Shown: one piece after another, positions 26,449-37,520 of the stretch | Position numbering within the stretch: position 1 is the stretch's first letter | How the letters are laid out: each line of letters opens with the position of its first letter | Source: Lactiplantibacillus pingfangensis | GTDB taxonomy: Bacteria; Bacillota; Bacilli; Lactobacillales; Lactobacillaceae | Assembly (NCBI RefSeq): GCF_005404945.1 | Contig: NZ_BJDG01000002.1 | Coordinates: forward strand, 62,001-126,000 | Direction of reading: 5' to 3' | Length of the DNA: 64,000 nt | Position numbers and translations under genes: made by a program | The notes under the pieces: generated by a model | Databases searched by the model: none | What the model was told of the DNA's origin: nothing | What the model saw: only the letters and a program-made list of their open reading frames with translations

Positions 26449-27711
26449 ATGCAAGCAGAAATAATTGCGGTTGGGACTGAGATATTACTCGGTCAAATTA
26501 CGAATACCAATAGTATGCATATCGCGCAAGGGTTGGCTGAACTAGGCATTGACAGCTATTATCAAACGGTGGTTGGTGACAACCCAGCTCGATTAGCCAG
26601 CGTGATTGAAATCGCGGCACAACGGAATGATTTGGTAATTTTGTCTGGTGGACTTGGGCCAACTAAGGACGATTTGACCAAACAAACCTTGGCGAAGTAT
26701 TTAAACGTGCCACTTGTCGAAGATGAAGCGGCGATGCGTGCAATCGACGATTACTTTAAGACTACTGGTCGGTCGATGACAGCTAATAATCGGATTCAAG
26801 CGTTGTATCCGGCAGGCGCAACACCACTGACGAATCACAATGGGATGGCTGTCGGGGCCTTTTATCAGTCGCCTGATTCGGCGGACTTTTTACTATTACC
26901 GGGGCCACCGCGTGAAATGCGCAAGATGTTTGAGCTGGAAGCTAAGCCAAGATTGCAAGCGGCCTATGGACAACAAGCTCAGATTTATTCACGTGTGCTA
27001 CGGTTCTTTGGCATTGGTGAATCAAAGCTAGTCACGGAATTGCAAGCGTTGATTGATGGTCAACAGGCGGTGACAATTGCCCCTTATGCGAAAACCAACG
27101 AGGTGACCTTACGATTAAGTGCGCAAGCCGATTCTAAACCGGCAGCGCAAGTCGCCTTAGACGAATTCGAAAAGCAAATTAAGGACAAGGTTGGTCGCTA
27201 CTTTTATGGCTATGGCGATGATAATTCTTTAGCGAAAGTTGTCATTAAGACCATGATTGACCGTCAGTTGAGTCTCACGGCCGCTGAAAGTTTAACTGCC
27301 GGCGAGTTTCAAAGTACAATTGGCAGTGTTCCCGGGGTTTCGGCGATCTTTCCGGGTGGCTTTGTGACGTATGCGAACCGTGCCAAGCATCAATTAGTCA
27401 ATGTGCCACAGACGACGATTGATCAGGCTGGTGTTGTTTCGGAGCAAACGGCGATTGCGATGGCGGATGGTGCACGGACGCAATTGGAGACAGAAGTCGC
27501 TTTAAGCTTTACCGGCGTCGCTGGGCCGGATGACTTAGAAGGTCAGCCAGCTGGGACTGTCTGGATCGGCTTGGCTTACCGTCAGACGCCGACCGTTGCG
27601 CGCCTGTACCATTTTGCTGGGGATCGCCAAAAGATTCGTGAGCGTAGTGTCATGGCTGGATTAGACCTATTACGGCATGCCTTAGCGGCAGAAAAACTGA
27701 CTGAAAAATAA
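26449..27711 (+). CDS. cinA: Competence/damage-inducible protein CinA
   Basis: 420 residues. N-terminal MoCF/COG1058 domain (EIIAVGTEILLGQITNTNS... SGGLGPTKDD) and C-terminal CinA amidohydrolase domain (AESLTAGEFQSTIGSVPGVS... GVAGPDDLEGQPAGTVWIG), which in characterised members deamidates NMN. AGGAGG before the ATG. In streptococci cinA is co-induced with recA in competence; here recA has its own promoter and LexA box 90 bases downstream. Confidence 0.94.
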   Translation: MQAEIIAVGTEILLGQITNTNSMHIAQGLAELGIDSYYQTVVGDNPARLASVIEIAAQRNDLVILSGGLGPTKDDLTKQTLAKYLNVPLVEDEAAMRAIDDYFKTTGRSMTANNRIQALYPAGATPLTNHNGMAVGAFYQSPDSADFLLLPGPPREMRKMFELEAKPRLQAAYGQQAQIYSRVLRFFGIGESKLVTELQALIDGQQAVTIAPYAKTNEVTLRLSAQADSKPAAQVALDEFEKQIKDKVGRYFYGYGDDNSLAKVVIKTMIDRQLSLTAAESLTAGEFQSTIGSVPGVSAIFPGGFVTYANRAKHQLVNVPQTTIDQAGVVSEQTAIAMADGARTQLETEVALSFTGVAGPDDLEGQPAGTVWIGLAYRQTPTVARLYHFAGDRQKIRERSVMAGLDLLRHALAAEKLTEK

Positions 27712-27713
27712 GC

Positions 27714-27727
27714 CGAACTTTTGTTCG
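27714..27727. promoter_or_regulatory. LexA/Cheo box upstream of recA
   Basis: CGAACTTTTGTTCG is a perfect match to the Gram-positive pattern CGAAC-N4-GTTCG and lies 8 bases before the recA -35. With the following TTTTT it could also act as a short terminator for cinA. Confidence 0.8.
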
Positions 27728-27735
27728 CTTTTTGC

Positions 27736-27764
27736 TTGCTTTTCTGCGATTGAACAGCTATGAT
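27736..27764 (+). promoter_or_regulatory. recA promoter
   Basis: TTGCTT (27736-27741), 17 bases, TATGAT (27759-27764), about 38 bases before the start. Confidence 0.65.
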
Positions 27765-27802
27765 ATTAAGAGTTAAGAGCGAGAACCAAAGGAGGAATTA
27801 AT

Positions 27803-28915
27803 TTGGCTGATGCACGGCAAGCAGCACTAGATACTGCTTTAAAAAAGATTGAAAAGAACTTCGGAAAAGGCTCCATTATGCGAATGGGCGATGCGGCTCA
27901 AACCGAGATCTCGACCGTTTCCAGTGGGTCGTTAGCCTTAGATGATGCGTTAGGTGTTGGCGGGTACCCTCGCGGCCGAATCGTCGAAATCTATGGCCCA
28001 GAAAGTTCTGGTAAAACCACCGTTGCGTTGCATGCTGTCGCAGAAGTGCAAAAGCAAGGCGGAACAGCGGCTTATATCGATGCAGAAAACGCGTTAGATC
28101 CCGTTTATGCTGAACACTTAGGCGTTAATATTGATGACTTATTGCTCTCGCAGCCAGATACCGGGGAACAAGGGCTAGAAATTGCTGACGCGTTAGTTTC
28201 TAGTGGTGCTATTGACATCCTAGTAATTGACTCCGTGGCGGCGTTAGTGCCTCGAGCTGAAATTGAAGGCGAAATGGGTGATGCCCATGTCGGCCTGCAA
28301 GCACGGCTGATGTCACAAGCGCTTCGGAAGTTATCTGGAACATTAAATAAGACTAAGACGATTGCGTTATTTATTAACCAAATTCGTGAAAAAGTTGGGG
28401 TTATGTTTGGTAATCCCGAAGTGACACCAGGTGGTCGGGCTTTGAAGTTCTATGCCACGATCCGGTTGGAAGTTCGTCGTGCCGAACAAATTAAAGATGG
28501 GACAGATATTATCGGGAACCGTGTTCGCATCAAAGTTGTCAAGAACAAGGTTGCGCCGCCATTCAAACGGGCTGAAGTTGATATCATGTACGGGCTAGGA
28601 ATTTCACAAACTGGTGAAATTGTTGATATGGCTGCTGACAAAGATATCATCAAGAAGAGTGGTTCTTGGTATTCTTACGGTGCCGATCGAATTGGTCAAG
28701 GTCGTGAGAATGCGAAGAAATACTTGGCTGAGCATCCAGATGTGATGGACGAGATTCGGACTAAAGTTCGAAACGCCTATGGCATGGACGCTGCGACCGA
28801 TGATGAAGCCGAAGTGACTGATTCTAAAGCCAAGGCCAAGGGTAAAGCTAAAGTTGACGATCCAAGTACACTCGACTTGGAAGAGACACCTAAAGCTGAA
28901 AAAGAAACTAAATAA
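27803..28915 (+). CDS. recA: DNA recombinase RecA
   Basis: 370 residues from TTG 27803 behind GGAGG. Forms ATP-dependent filaments on ssDNA for strand exchange and LexA cleavage. Walker [10 protein letters not shown] near 66-74, Walker [11 protein letters not shown]1/L2 loops around [20 protein letters not shown] and [17 protein letters not shown]. The C-terminal 40 residues are charged and Lys/Ala/Glu-rich, as usual. Probable SOS control through the box at 27714-27727. Confidence 0.98.
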   Translation: MADARQAALDTALKKIEKNFGKGSIMRMGDAAQTEISTVSSGSLALDDALGVGGYPRGRIVEIYGPESSGKTTVALHAVAEVQKQGGTAAYIDAENALDPVYAEHLGVNIDDLLLSQPDTGEQGLEIADALVSSGAIDILVIDSVAALVPRAEIEGEMGDAHVGLQARLMSQALRKLSGTLNKTKTIALFINQIREKVGVMFGNPEVTPGGRALKFYATIRLEVRRAEQIKDGTDIIGNRVRIKVVKNKVAPPFKRAEVDIMYGLGISQTGEIVDMAADKDIIKKSGSWYSYGADRIGQGRENAKKYLAEHPDVMDEIRTKVRNAYGMDAATDDEAEVTDSKAKAKGKAKVDDPSTLDLEETPKAEKETK

Positions 28916-28926
28916 GGCTTAACTTA

Positions 28927-28961
28927 ACGTCCAAAGCGGTTGCTTTGGGCGTTTTGTCGTC
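28927..28961 (+). terminator. Terminator of recA
   Basis: CGTCCAAAGC...GCTTTGGGCG hairpin followed by TTTT. Confidence 0.8.
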
Positions 28962-29024
28962 TAAATGAGTTCGTTTGGCTGCTTGCCGAGTACGGTTGAG
29001 CCTGCACTCACATAAGACTTTAAG

Positions 29025-29053
29025 TTGACACTACTTGTTTCAAACATTAGAAT
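29025..29053 (+). promoter_or_regulatory. rny promoter
   Basis: TTGACA (29025-29030), 17 bases, TAGAAT (29048-29053); about 85-nt leader before rny. Confidence 0.8.
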
Positions 29054-29142
29054 AACAAGTGTGTAAGTAATCAAAATATAACATCTGAAAATTTGTAGTT
29101 GATTTTATGTTAACTGGATTTTGGTGATGCGGAGGTGGAAAC

Positions 29143-30702
29143 ATGAATGTTTTCGGGTTAATCCTCGCAGTCATCGCAATTGTTGTCGGCTATGGGATTG
29201 GTTATGTCGTTCGTAAGAATATCCACGAAAAGGATTTGGACGTGGCCAAGAACACCGCTGAGGGTATTATTTCTGAGGCTAAGAAAGCAGCAGCGACTCA
29301 AAAGAAAGAAAAAGTCCTTGAAGCAAAAGAGGAGAGTCACCGCTATCGAACTGAAGTTGAAGGCGAGTTGAAGCAACGACGGAATGAAGTGCAAAAGCAA
29401 GAAGACCGTCTGTTACAACGCGAGGAAACTTTAGATCACAAAGAAAATACTTTTGAAAAACGCGAAGATGCTTTAGGCAAAAAGGAAGAAAAAATTGCCA
29501 CAGAGCAAAAACGGGTTGAGCAACAGCAACAAAGTGCAGCTTCACTAATCACGCAACGTCAAGCAGAATTAGAAAAGGTTGCCGCCTTGTCACAAGACCA
29601 AGCGCGGGAACAGATTTTAACGCAAACGCGAGATCAATTAACGCATGAGCGCGCAGTGATGATCAAAGAGAGCACGGACGAAGTTAAGGCACAGTCTGAA
29701 AAGGAAGCTAAAAACTTAATTGTTCAAGCGATTCAACAGAGTGCTGCCGATATGGTCTCTGAGACAACAGTTTCGGTTGTGTCGTTACCTAATGATGACA
29801 TGAAGGGCCGGATTATTGGTCGTGAAGGTCGTAATATTCGGACGTTAGAAACGTTGACGGGGGTCGATTTAATTATCGATGACACGCCGGAAGCGGTCGT
29901 TTTGAGTGGCTTTGATCCAATTCGGCGTGAGATTGCTAAGATTGCGCTCGAAAAATTGATTCAAGACGGTCGGATTCATCCGGCACGGATTGAAGAAATG
30001 GTTGAAAAAGCCCGTAAAGAAATGGACGAGAAGATTCGTGAAACCGGTGAACAAACGGTCTTTGACTTAGGATTGCATGGGATGCATCCTGATTTGATCA
30101 AGTTAGTCGGTCGGTTGAATTATCGGACAAGTTACGGACAAAATGTGTTGAATCATTCGATTGAAGTTGCGAAGTTAGCGGGTGTCTTGGCCGCTGAACT
30201 TGGTGAAGATGTTACTGTAGCGAAACGCGCAGGGTTATTACACGATATTGGTAAGGCCGTCGATCACGAGATCGAAGGTTCCCACGTTGAAATTGGCGTG
30301 GAATTGACAACAAAGTACAAAGAAAATCCAGTGGTAATTAATACCATTGCTTCTCATCATGGCGATGTTGAAGCAAAATCAATTATCGCTGTGTTGGTTG
30401 CAACAGCTGATGCTATATCTGCTGCTCGGCCAGGCGCTCGGAGCGAGTCGTTGGAAAATTATATTCATCGACTTGAAAAACTTGAAGCGATTGCCAATGA
30501 TGAGGATGGCGTCAAGAAGAGCTATGCAATTCAAGCCGGTCGTGAGATTCGGGTTATCGTTAAGCCAAAAGAAATTTCTGATTTACAAGCAACAGTTTTG
30601 GCACACGATATTAAAAAGCAAATTGAAAATGAACTTGAATACCCTGGACACATTAAAGTTACGGTTATTCGGGAAATTCGAGCAGTTGATTACGCAAAGT
30701 AA
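29143..30702 (+). CDS. rny: Ribonuclease Y
   Basis: 519 residues. N-terminal membrane helix (about 3-22), long charged coiled coil (about 30-200), KH domain ([26 protein letters not shown] near 210-235) and HD domain with [10 protein letters not shown] near 366-375. This endoribonuclease initiates mRNA decay at the membrane in Firmicutes. GGAGGTG 7 bases before the ATG. The recA-rny-ymdB arrangement is the Bacillus order, here interrupted by a regulator gene. Confidence 0.97.
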   Translation: MNVFGLILAVIAIVVGYGIGYVVRKNIHEKDLDVAKNTAEGIISEAKKAAATQKKEKVLEAKEESHRYRTEVEGELKQRRNEVQKQEDRLLQREETLDHKENTFEKREDALGKKEEKIATEQKRVEQQQQSAASLITQRQAELEKVAALSQDQAREQILTQTRDQLTHERAVMIKESTDEVKAQSEKEAKNLIVQAIQQSAADMVSETTVSVVSLPNDDMKGRIIGREGRNIRTLETLTGVDLIIDDTPEAVVLSGFDPIRREIAKIALEKLIQDGRIHPARIEEMVEKARKEMDEKIRETGEQTVFDLGLHGMHPDLIKLVGRLNYRTSYGQNVLNHSIEVAKLAGVLAAELGEDVTVAKRAGLLHDIGKAVDHEIEGSHVEIGVELTTKYKENPVVINTIASHHGDVEAKSIIAVLVATADAISAARPGARSESLENYIHRLEKLEAIANDEDGVKKSYAIQAGREIRVIVKPKEISDLQATVLAHDIKKQIENELEYPGHIKVTVIREIRAVDYAK

Positions 30703-30710
30703 ACAACTGA

Positions 30711-30744
30711 TGAGTCTGAGACTTTGGTCTTGGGCTCTTTTTTT
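30711..30744 (+). terminator. Terminator of rny
   Basis: GAGTCTGAGAC (30712-30722) pairs with GTCTTGGGCTC (30727-30737) using wobble pairs, then seven T. Confidence 0.8.
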
Positions 30745-30921
30745 ATGTTCTTACTTTGAGGACTTCCGAGTTTAATTTTTAAATTGCAAGCTTTAATTGG
30801 CTGACTGTCCAATCTAGATCGGCTTGAAACGCCTTTAAAGCAACGTGCCAAGATTCTAAGCTAGTCTTTTCATGGGGCGCGATCTATGATGACTGTAATT
30901 TTAAAAGGGGAGGTCCTGGCA

Positions 30922-31530
30922 ATGCGTTTTGGGGAGAGATTAAAGCAGGCAAGACTCGCACAACAGCTTACCCAAAAAGCTGTGGCGGAACAGTTACATG
31001 TTTCACGCCAGACGATTTCGAGTTGGGAGACTGAGCACAGTTATCCAGACATTGATAGTTTGTTACGGTTGAGTGACTTGTACGGACTGTCGTTGGACAC
31101 GTTATTGCGAGAAGACACGGGGATGACCGACTATTTACGACGGCAAGATGTGCACCAGCAATTACGACCGGTTCAATTAGCACTGCGTGTGATGGCGGTG
31201 GCTTACATCGTATTGATGGCGATCAACTTGTTATGGCCGCGATTAAGATTGATGAATCCGATTGTCAGCCTAGTCTTTTTAGTGGGTTTATACGCTTTGA
31301 ATTATTTAATCAAGTTTAATCAGCATTTTGGGTTGGAAAAACGACCACTGTTTCGGGAACGCCATCGTTGGTTTAATTTGTATGGGGGGTTGCTATTTGG
31401 TTTTATTTTAGGCTTGGGCTTGGTGAGCAGTCTGAAACAGCTGTTAACTTGGGCGGCGAGCCCGTTGATTCTGATTGGTGTGGCGGGACTATTCTTTTGG
31501 CTGATCGTCAGAGTGGATAAGGTTGAGTGA
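30922..31530 (+). CDS. XRE-family regulator with C-terminal membrane domain
   Basis: 202 residues from ATG 30922, 9 bases after GGGGAGG. N-terminal HTH_3 (about 4-58, FGERLKQARLAQQLTQKAVAEQLHVSRQTISSWE) followed by a short linker and four hydrophobic segments (about 85-105, 110-130, 150-172, 178-197). This HTH-plus-membrane type is common in lactobacilli; targets and signal are unknown. Flanked by its own terminator-like hairpins, so probably monocistronic. Confidence 0.85.
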   Translation: MRFGERLKQARLAQQLTQKAVAEQLHVSRQTISSWETEHSYPDIDSLLRLSDLYGLSLDTLLREDTGMTDYLRRQDVHQQLRPVQLALRVMAVAYIVLMAINLLWPRLRLMNPIVSLVFLVGLYALNYLIKFNQHFGLEKRPLFRERHRWFNLYGGLLFGFILGLGLVSSLKQLLTWAASPLILIGVAGLFFWLIVRVDKVE

Positions 31531-31546
31531 ATAAGTTGCGTGTCAT

Positions 31547-31589
31547 TCAGGCCATACTTGAGCTAAGTATGCGTCTGGATTTTTATTTT
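31547..31589 (+). terminator. Terminator after the XRE gene
   Basis: Imperfect CAGGCCATACTT/AAGTATGCGTCTG hairpin, loop GAGCT, followed by ATTTTTATTTT. Confidence 0.6.
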
Positions 31590-31656
31590 GGCCGAAAATG
31601 GTCGGTGCAACCGTGGCTTTTATTATGAACCCTAGGCCACTTTTTACCCCAATTAA

Positions 31657-31665
31657 TGCTAAAAT
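31657..31665 (+). promoter_or_regulatory. Extended -10 promoter of ymdB
   Basis: TGCTAAAAT about 35 bases before the ymdB start. Confidence 0.5.
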
Positions 31666-31698
31666 AATGATTATAACGTTAAAACAAGGGAGCAACAT

Positions 31699-32505
31699 AT
31701 GCGAATTTTATTTGTCGGCGATGTCATGGGTGAGGTCGGTCAGAATGCGATTGCGACGTACTTACCAAAATTAAAGCGGCGCTATAAGCCACAAGTGACG
31801 ATTGTCAATGGTGAGAATGCCACTAAGGGTCGCGGTATTAATCAAGAAGTTTATAAGAACTTTTTAACCGCTGGTGCGGATGTCATTACGATGGGTAACC
31901 ATACTTGGGATAATAATGAAATTTTTGATTTCATTGGGGATGCCAAGAAGCTGGTGCGACCATTAAACTTCCCAACTGAAACGACCCCTGGGGCTGGTTA
32001 TACGATGGTGAACGTTAATACGGAAAAGTTAGCGGTCATTAATTTGCAAGGTAACGTGTTCATGGGGCAAAACTTGGCCAATCCATTTTTAACCGTGGCA
32101 CCGTTAATCAAAGAATTACGCCAACAGACGCCAAATATTTTTATTGATCTACATGCGGAAACCACTAGTGAAAAAGAAGCCATGGCCTGGTACTTGGATG
32201 GTCAAGTTAGTGCGGTCATTGGGACACATACGCATGTTCAGACGAGCGACAATCGGGTCTTACCAGATGGCACGGCCTTTTTAAGTGACGTTGGCTTTAC
32301 TGGCCCTTATAATGGGATTTTGGGCATGACCCGTGAAAATGTGATTGGTCGGTTCCTTGAACAAATGCCGACCCGTTTTAATGTTCAGGAAGATAGCCCG
32401 GCAGTGTTATCGGGCTGCGTTATTGATGTTGATGGTAAAACCGGGCACGCCAAGAAGATCCAACGCATTTTAATTAACCCGGACCATCCTTATTTTGATG
32501 ATTAA
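31699..32505 (+). CDS. ymdB: YmdB metallophosphoesterase
   Basis: 268 residues, standard length. Calcineurin-like fold with metal ligands in MRILFVGDVMGEVG, NGENATKGRG, GNHTWDN and GTHTHVQTSD. The Bacillus enzyme hydrolyses 2',3'-cyclic nucleotides and affects RNA turnover and developmental gene expression. AAGGGAG before the ATG. Next gene mutS begins 26 bases after the stop. Confidence 0.94.
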   Translation: MRILFVGDVMGEVGQNAIATYLPKLKRRYKPQVTIVNGENATKGRGINQEVYKNFLTAGADVITMGNHTWDNNEIFDFIGDAKKLVRPLNFPTETTPGAGYTMVNVNTEKLAVINLQGNVFMGQNLANPFLTVAPLIKELRQQTPNIFIDLHAETTSEKEAMAWYLDGQVSAVIGTHTHVQTSDNRVLPDGTAFLSDVGFTGPYNGILGMTRENVIGRFLEQMPTRFNVQEDSPAVLSGCVIDVDGKTGHAKKIQRILINPDHPYFDD

Positions 32506-32530
32506 TTTGAGATAGAAAGTAGGAACTAAG

Positions 32531-35209
32531 TTGCCACAAAAAACGAGTGATACGCCGATGATGCGTCAATATTTCTCGGTGAAAAATCAATATCCAGACG
32601 CATTTTTATTCTATCGGCTGGGTGACTTTTATGAAATGTTTTATGATGACGCCATCAAGGGTGCCCAATTATTGGAATTAACGTTGACGACTCGGAACCA
32701 TTCTGCCGCCAATCCGATTCCAATGTGTGGGGTCCCACATCGTGCTGTCCAAAATTATATTGATATTTTAGTCGATAAAGGGTATAAAGTGGCCATTTGT
32801 GAACAGATGGAAGATCCTAAGTTGGCTAAAGGCATGGTTAAGCGAGAAGTCATTCAGTTAGTCACGCCCGGAACGACGCTAGAACGCGGTGCTGAGCAGG
32901 CTAAATCGAATAATTATTTGACCGCTTTGATTCAAAAGGACGGTCAATTTGGCTTTGCCTATGCAGATCTTTCTACTGGGGAACTGAAGACCAGTTTACT
33001 CACGACCAACGATACCTTGATTAATGAAATTACCAGTCTCCAAACGAAAGAGATTGTGGTGGATGAGTCGGTGACGACTGAACTGCGTGATCAAATTAAA
33101 GCCTTGGGCATTTTGGTTTCTGAACAAAATCAGGTTGCCGCCCAAGCAGAACTCAGCTATTTGACGCAAGACTTGACCGTTGACTTAGAAACGCAAGTTG
33201 TTGAACATTTGTTGATGTATATTAACGTGACTCAAAAACGGAGTCTCGCTCATTTACAAAAAGCGATCGCTTATGAACCATCATACTTTTTGAAGCTGGA
33301 TCATAATTCTAAGTATAATTTGGAATTAATGCGTTCAATTCGAACGGGCAAAAAGCAGGGAACCCTACTGTGGTTGCTTGATGAAACCAAGACAGCCATG
33401 GGTGGTCGGTTATTAAAACAATGGCTCGATCGGCCGTTAATTGTAAAACAAGATATTGAAACGCGCCAAAATAAAGTGGCCGCCTTATTAGATCACTATT
33501 TTGAACGCAATAATTTACAGGCAGAACTAGTCAAAGTGTATGACTTGGAACGATTGGCTGGTCGCGTGGCGTTTGGTAGTGTCAATGGTCGGGATTTAAT
33601 CCAATTGAAGACCTCATTGCGGCAAGTGCCGAAGATTAGCTATATTTTGTCAGAATTGGACGACAAAGTCTTTACGGATGAAGTTAGCCATCTGGACCCA
33701 GTCGAAGACGTGGCTGATCTGATTGACCGTGCGATTGTTGAAGAAGCCCCGTTATCGGTCACGGATGGTGGGGTCATCAAAGATGGCTACGATGACCAAT
33801 TGGATAAGTACCGTGATGCGATGAATAACGGGAAAAAGTGGATTGCGGCGTTAGAGGCAAAAGAACGTGAAGTGACGGGGATCAGAAACTTAAAGATTGG
33901 CTTTAATCGGGTCTTTGGCTACTACATCGAAGTGACTAAAGCGAATTTGGCCCAATTGCCAACGGATCGTTATGAACGTAAGCAAACGCTCACGAACGCC
34001 GAACGGTTCAGCACACCAGAACTGAAAGAACATGAGAGCCTGATATTAGAGGCTGAGAGCCATTCTACTCAGTTAGAGTATCAACTCTTCACTAAGGTAC
34101 GAGAGACCGTTAAAGGGGCGATTAAACGTCTTCAGACGCTAGCCAAAGCAGTGGCGGCGATTGATGTGCTGCAAAGCTTTGCGGTCGTCAGTGAAGACTA
34201 TCGTTTCGTACGGCCAACTTTGACTAAAACCCATGAGTTAAACATTGTGGATGGTCGCCATCCCGTGGTTGAGAAGGTGATGGGCAATCAAAGTTATGTG
34301 CCAAACGATGTGAAGATGACGCCTGAAGAAACGGTACTGCTCATTACTGGACCTAACATGTCTGGTAAAAGTACCTACATGCGGCAGTTGGCGTTAACGG
34401 TGATTATGGCGCAGATGGGCTGTTTTGTGCCGGCCAAGGAAGCCCAGTTACCAATCTTTGATCAAATTTTTACGCGGATTGGGGCAACCGACGACCTGAT
34501 TTCGGGTCAGAGTACCTTTATGGTGGAAATGCAAGAAGCCAATAATGCCTTGCAACATGCAACAGCGAACAGTCTGATTTTATTTGATGAAATCGGGCGT
34601 GGGACGGCGACCTACGATGGCATGGCGCTCGCGCAAGCGATTATTGAGTTTGTGCATAACCATATTCATGCGAAGACCTTATTCTCAACGCATTATCATG
34701 AATTGACGGCCTTGGATCAAGAACTCAAGGGGTTACGCAACGTGCATGTCGGCGCGACAGAACAAAATGGCGAGCTAGTCTTTTTGCATAAAGTCGAGCG
34801 CGGTGCCGCTGATAAGTCTTATGGGGTGCACGTGGCAAAGTTAGCCGGGATGCCTGATGATTTATTGAAACGGGCGAATACGATTTTAACTAGCTTAGAA
34901 AGCCAGACAAGCACGGTTTCGGTTACCGGGACCGGGGTGCAGCCAGCGACTAACCCGGTTGCCGACCTTGCAACTGAACCGACGGCTGATGAACCAACGC
35001 AGGCAATGGCTGTCACGCCTGCAGAACCAGCGGTGGTTGCTGCCGAGCCAGCACCCGAAGAACAATTGTCGTTATTTAGTGAACCATCGTTGACTGACCC
35101 TAAAGGTGAGAAAGTCTTGCAACAATTGAAGACGTTGAACTTGATGGCAATGACCCCGATGGACGTCATGAATCAGTTATACAAGTGGCAACAAAAGTTA
35201 GGTCATTAA
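32531..35209 (+). CDS. mutS: DNA mismatch repair ATPase MutS
   Basis: 892 residues from TTG 32531. Mismatch-recognition domain with [15 protein letters not shown] near 24-38 (phenylalanine wedge), connector, lever and clamp domains, then ABC-type ATPase with Walker [11 protein letters not shown] at about 606-615, [12 protein letters not shown], and a C-terminal region with an Ala/Pro/Thr-rich insert (about 800-845) before the final [10 protein letters not shown] beta-clamp-like motif. Paired with mutL 19 bases downstream. Confidence 0.98.
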   Translation: MPQKTSDTPMMRQYFSVKNQYPDAFLFYRLGDFYEMFYDDAIKGAQLLELTLTTRNHSAANPIPMCGVPHRAVQNYIDILVDKGYKVAICEQMEDPKLAKGMVKREVIQLVTPGTTLERGAEQAKSNNYLTALIQKDGQFGFAYADLSTGELKTSLLTTNDTLINEITSLQTKEIVVDESVTTELRDQIKALGILVSEQNQVAAQAELSYLTQDLTVDLETQVVEHLLMYINVTQKRSLAHLQKAIAYEPSYFLKLDHNSKYNLELMRSIRTGKKQGTLLWLLDETKTAMGGRLLKQWLDRPLIVKQDIETRQNKVAALLDHYFERNNLQAELVKVYDLERLAGRVAFGSVNGRDLIQLKTSLRQVPKISYILSELDDKVFTDEVSHLDPVEDVADLIDRAIVEEAPLSVTDGGVIKDGYDDQLDKYRDAMNNGKKWIAALEAKEREVTGIRNLKIGFNRVFGYYIEVTKANLAQLPTDRYERKQTLTNAERFSTPELKEHESLILEAESHSTQLEYQLFTKVRETVKGAIKRLQTLAKAVAAIDVLQSFAVVSEDYRFVRPTLTKTHELNIVDGRHPVVEKVMGNQSYVPNDVKMTPEETVLLITGPNMSGKSTYMRQLALTVIMAQMGCFVPAKEAQLPIFDQIFTRIGATDDLISGQSTFMVEMQEANNALQHATANSLILFDEIGRGTATYDGMALAQAIIEFVHNHIHAKTLFSTHYHELTALDQELKGLRNVHVGATEQNGELVFLHKVERGAADKSYGVHVAKLAGMPDDLLKRANTILTSLESQTSTVSVTGTGVQPATNPVADLATEPTADEPTQAMAVTPAEPAVVAAEPAPEEQLSLFSEPSLTDPKGEKVLQQLKTLNLMAMTPMDVMNQLYKWQQKLGH

Positions 35210-35228
35210 AGTAAAGGAGCCGATGACA

Positions 35229-37232
35229 ATGGCAAAAATCCATGAATTATCATCCGTTTTGGCGGATCAAATCGCCGCTGGGGAAGTTGTGGAACGACCG
35301 GCATCGGTAGTTAAAGAACTGGTTGAAAATGCGCTGGATGCCCATGCGACCCAGATTGATGTGTTAGTTTTAGAATCTGGGGTGCAATCAATCCGGGTGA
35401 TTGATGATGGTGAGGGTATTGCGGACGACGACGTCTTAACCGCGTTTAAGCGCCATGCAACGAGTAAAATTACGTCGCGGGCGGATTTGTTTCGCGTCCA
35501 ATCACTCGGGTTTCGTGGTGAAGCCTTGCCAAGTATTGCGTCAGTGGCGGATGTGGTTTTAAACACGAGTACGGGTACGACTGGGACAAGTATTCATTAT
35601 CGTGGCGGTAAGTTGTTGAAACAAGCGCCCGCACCGTTGCGCCAAGGGACGGATATTACGGTAACCGACTTGTTTTTCAATACCCCGGCGCGGCTAAAGT
35701 ATTTGAAGTCACCGCAAACTGAACTGGCGAATATTGTGGACATCGTCAATCGGTTAGCCTTGAGCTATCCGGCCGTGGCATTTCGCCTCGTCCACAATAG
35801 TAAAGAGTTACTGAAAACTGCTGGTCGTGGTGATTTGCAACAAGTGATTGCCGGCATTTATGGCGTTCAAAATGCGCGGAAAATGGTGGCGATTGAAGGG
35901 ACGACCGCTGATTATCGGTTGTCGGGTTACGTGGCGCTACCAGAATTAACGCGTGCCAGTCGGCAGTACATCACTATTTTGATTAATGGGCGGGCGATTA
36001 AGAATCAGCTGTTAACCAAGGCAGTTATTAAAGGCTATGGCTCAAAATTAATGGTCGGACGATATCCGATTGCGGTAATTGCCCTCGAAATGGACCCCTT
36101 GCTAGTGGATGTCAATGTGCACCCGACTAAACAAGAAGTACGCCTGAGTAAGGAACCAGAGTTGGCCAAGCTGATCAGCACGACGATTACCGACCGACTC
36201 GCAAACGTGAACTTAATCCCGTCAGCATTGACCAATTTAGGGAGTCACCGGCGTGAGCGGCTAAACACGGACCAGTTGGCGATTGACTTGAACGCGGCGT
36301 CTTCGCAACATCAGACGACGGCGCAACCGTCAATGAGCCAAGTGGCACCGTCAATGGCCGCGGCGGCGACTGAAATGGCGGCGGAAGTTTCGGTCTCGGC
36401 AGCACCTGAGCCGTTATCGGCGGCGACACCTGAAAGGACGCCAGCTGAAAGCCAGCCAATCATGATTAGTGATGCGCGTGAGTTAGATAATACGGCCGTG
36501 GCGGCCTTTGATGACCGCTATCAGGCTGAAACCGTCGACTTACCATTTGGTGTTGCGACTCCTGAAAAAACACTCGCGATTGAGCCAGTAACAAAAGCGA
36601 CTAGCACACCAGCCACGGCTGAACGGTTTCCGGCGTTGCGTTACTTGGGCCAAATGCATGGCACTTATTTATTAGCCGAAGCGGATGATGGCATGTATAT
36701 CTTGGATCAACATGCGGCGCAAGAACGGATTAATTATGAGTATTATCGCCAAGCCATTGGGGAAGTTAGCACTGATCAGCAAAACTTGTTAGTGCCAATC
36801 ATTCTTGATTACCCAACTAGCGATGTGCTCAAAATCAAAGAACAGTTGCCACTGTTAGCACAACTCGGACTCAAGCTAGAAGCCTTTGGTGGTAATAGCT
36901 TTATTATTCATTCGCATCCAACTTGGTTTAAAGCTGGTCAAGAAGAGGATACGATTCGCGAAATGATTGATTGGGTCTTACAAGATGGCAAGCTGACGGT
37001 CGCCCAGTTCCGTGAAAAATCTGCGATTATGATGTCGTGTAAACGGGCCATCAAGGCTAATCATCACTTAGATGATCAGCAGGCGCGGGCCTTACTAGAA
37101 AAATTACCGACTTGTGAAAATCCATTTAATTGCCCTCATGGTCGGCCAGTAACGGTACACTTCACCAATACGGATATGGAAAAAATGTTCAAACGAATTC
37201 AAGATAATCACATTTCACAAAACACGCACTGA
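35229..37232 (+). CDS. mutL: DNA mismatch repair protein MutL
   Basis: 667 residues from ATG 35229, 9 bases after AAAGGAG; the in-frame ATG at 35223 is only 3 bases from it. GHKL ATPase N-terminus ([48 protein letters not shown]), a long Ala/Thr/Pro-rich linker (about 345-460), and the C-terminal dimer domain with [12 protein letters not shown] (the DQHAxxERxxxE endonuclease motif) and CPHGRP near the end. It therefore belongs to the nicking MutL type. Confidence 0.97.
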   Translation: MAKIHELSSVLADQIAAGEVVERPASVVKELVENALDAHATQIDVLVLESGVQSIRVIDDGEGIADDDVLTAFKRHATSKITSRADLFRVQSLGFRGEALPSIASVADVVLNTSTGTTGTSIHYRGGKLLKQAPAPLRQGTDITVTDLFFNTPARLKYLKSPQTELANIVDIVNRLALSYPAVAFRLVHNSKELLKTAGRGDLQQVIAGIYGVQNARKMVAIEGTTADYRLSGYVALPELTRASRQYITILINGRAIKNQLLTKAVIKGYGSKLMVGRYPIAVIALEMDPLLVDVNVHPTKQEVRLSKEPELAKLISTTITDRLANVNLIPSALTNLGSHRRERLNTDQLAIDLNAASSQHQTTAQPSMSQVAPSMAAAATEMAAEVSVSAAPEPLSAATPERTPAESQPIMISDARELDNTAVAAFDDRYQAETVDLPFGVATPEKTLAIEPVTKATSTPATAERFPALRYLGQMHGTYLLAEADDGMYILDQHAAQERINYEYYRQAIGEVSTDQQNLLVPIILDYPTSDVLKIKEQLPLLAQLGLKLEAFGGNSFIIHSHPTWFKAGQEEDTIREMIDWVLQDGKLTVAQFREKSAIMMSCKRAIKANHHLDDQQARALLEKLPTCENPFNCPHGRPVTVHFTNTDMEKMFKRIQDNHISQNTH

Positions 37233-37243
37233 GTAGCAATGAA

Positions 37244-37272
37244 ACGTCCAAGTTAATTGGATGTTTTTTTGT
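37244..37272 (+). terminator. Weak terminator after mutL
   Basis: AACGTCC/GGATGTT hairpin followed by TTTTTTT; short stem. Confidence 0.55.
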
Positions 37273-37274
37273 TT

Positions 37275-37520
37275 AAAACGAAAGAAAGTGGCAGTCTTAT
37301 GGTGTCGATAGGATGGTTACCACTTCCGGTTGGGACTGATAACATGCGGTCGTGGGACCGGGCCAAGCCAGGGTCGTCTTGGCCCTCGCCCGGAACGCTT
37401 GCAAAAAAGCGCAAGTGTCCCGGACCGTCCGTGTTATAACGTCGGCAAAAACGGCCGACGTAACAACACCATCACGACCGATGTTATCAGTCCCAACCTT
37501 CAGTTAATTATGACTAGCAT
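37275..37520 (+). repeat. Structured non-coding element, copy E6
   Basis: A 26-bp closing stem with a single bulged G (37328-37354 with 37473-37498) encloses arm 1 GGGCCAAG/CTTGGCCC (37360-37367/37378-37385), a CTTGC/GCAAG arm near 37399-37416, and arm 3 ACGTCGGC/GCCGACGT (37439-37446/37454-37461). The framework GTGGGACCG, CCTCG and the block around 37415-37430 are nearly identical to E3 and E5, while stem bases differ in compensating pairs. A GTGTCGAT match to E3's left flank lies at about 37302. Ends of the insertion were not defined. Confidence 0.8.

Noticed and set aside
34819-35169. Minus-strand 116-codon ORF inside mutS
   Set aside because: It is antisense to the Ala/Thr/Pro-rich part of mutS; the composition of that strand explains the lack of stops.
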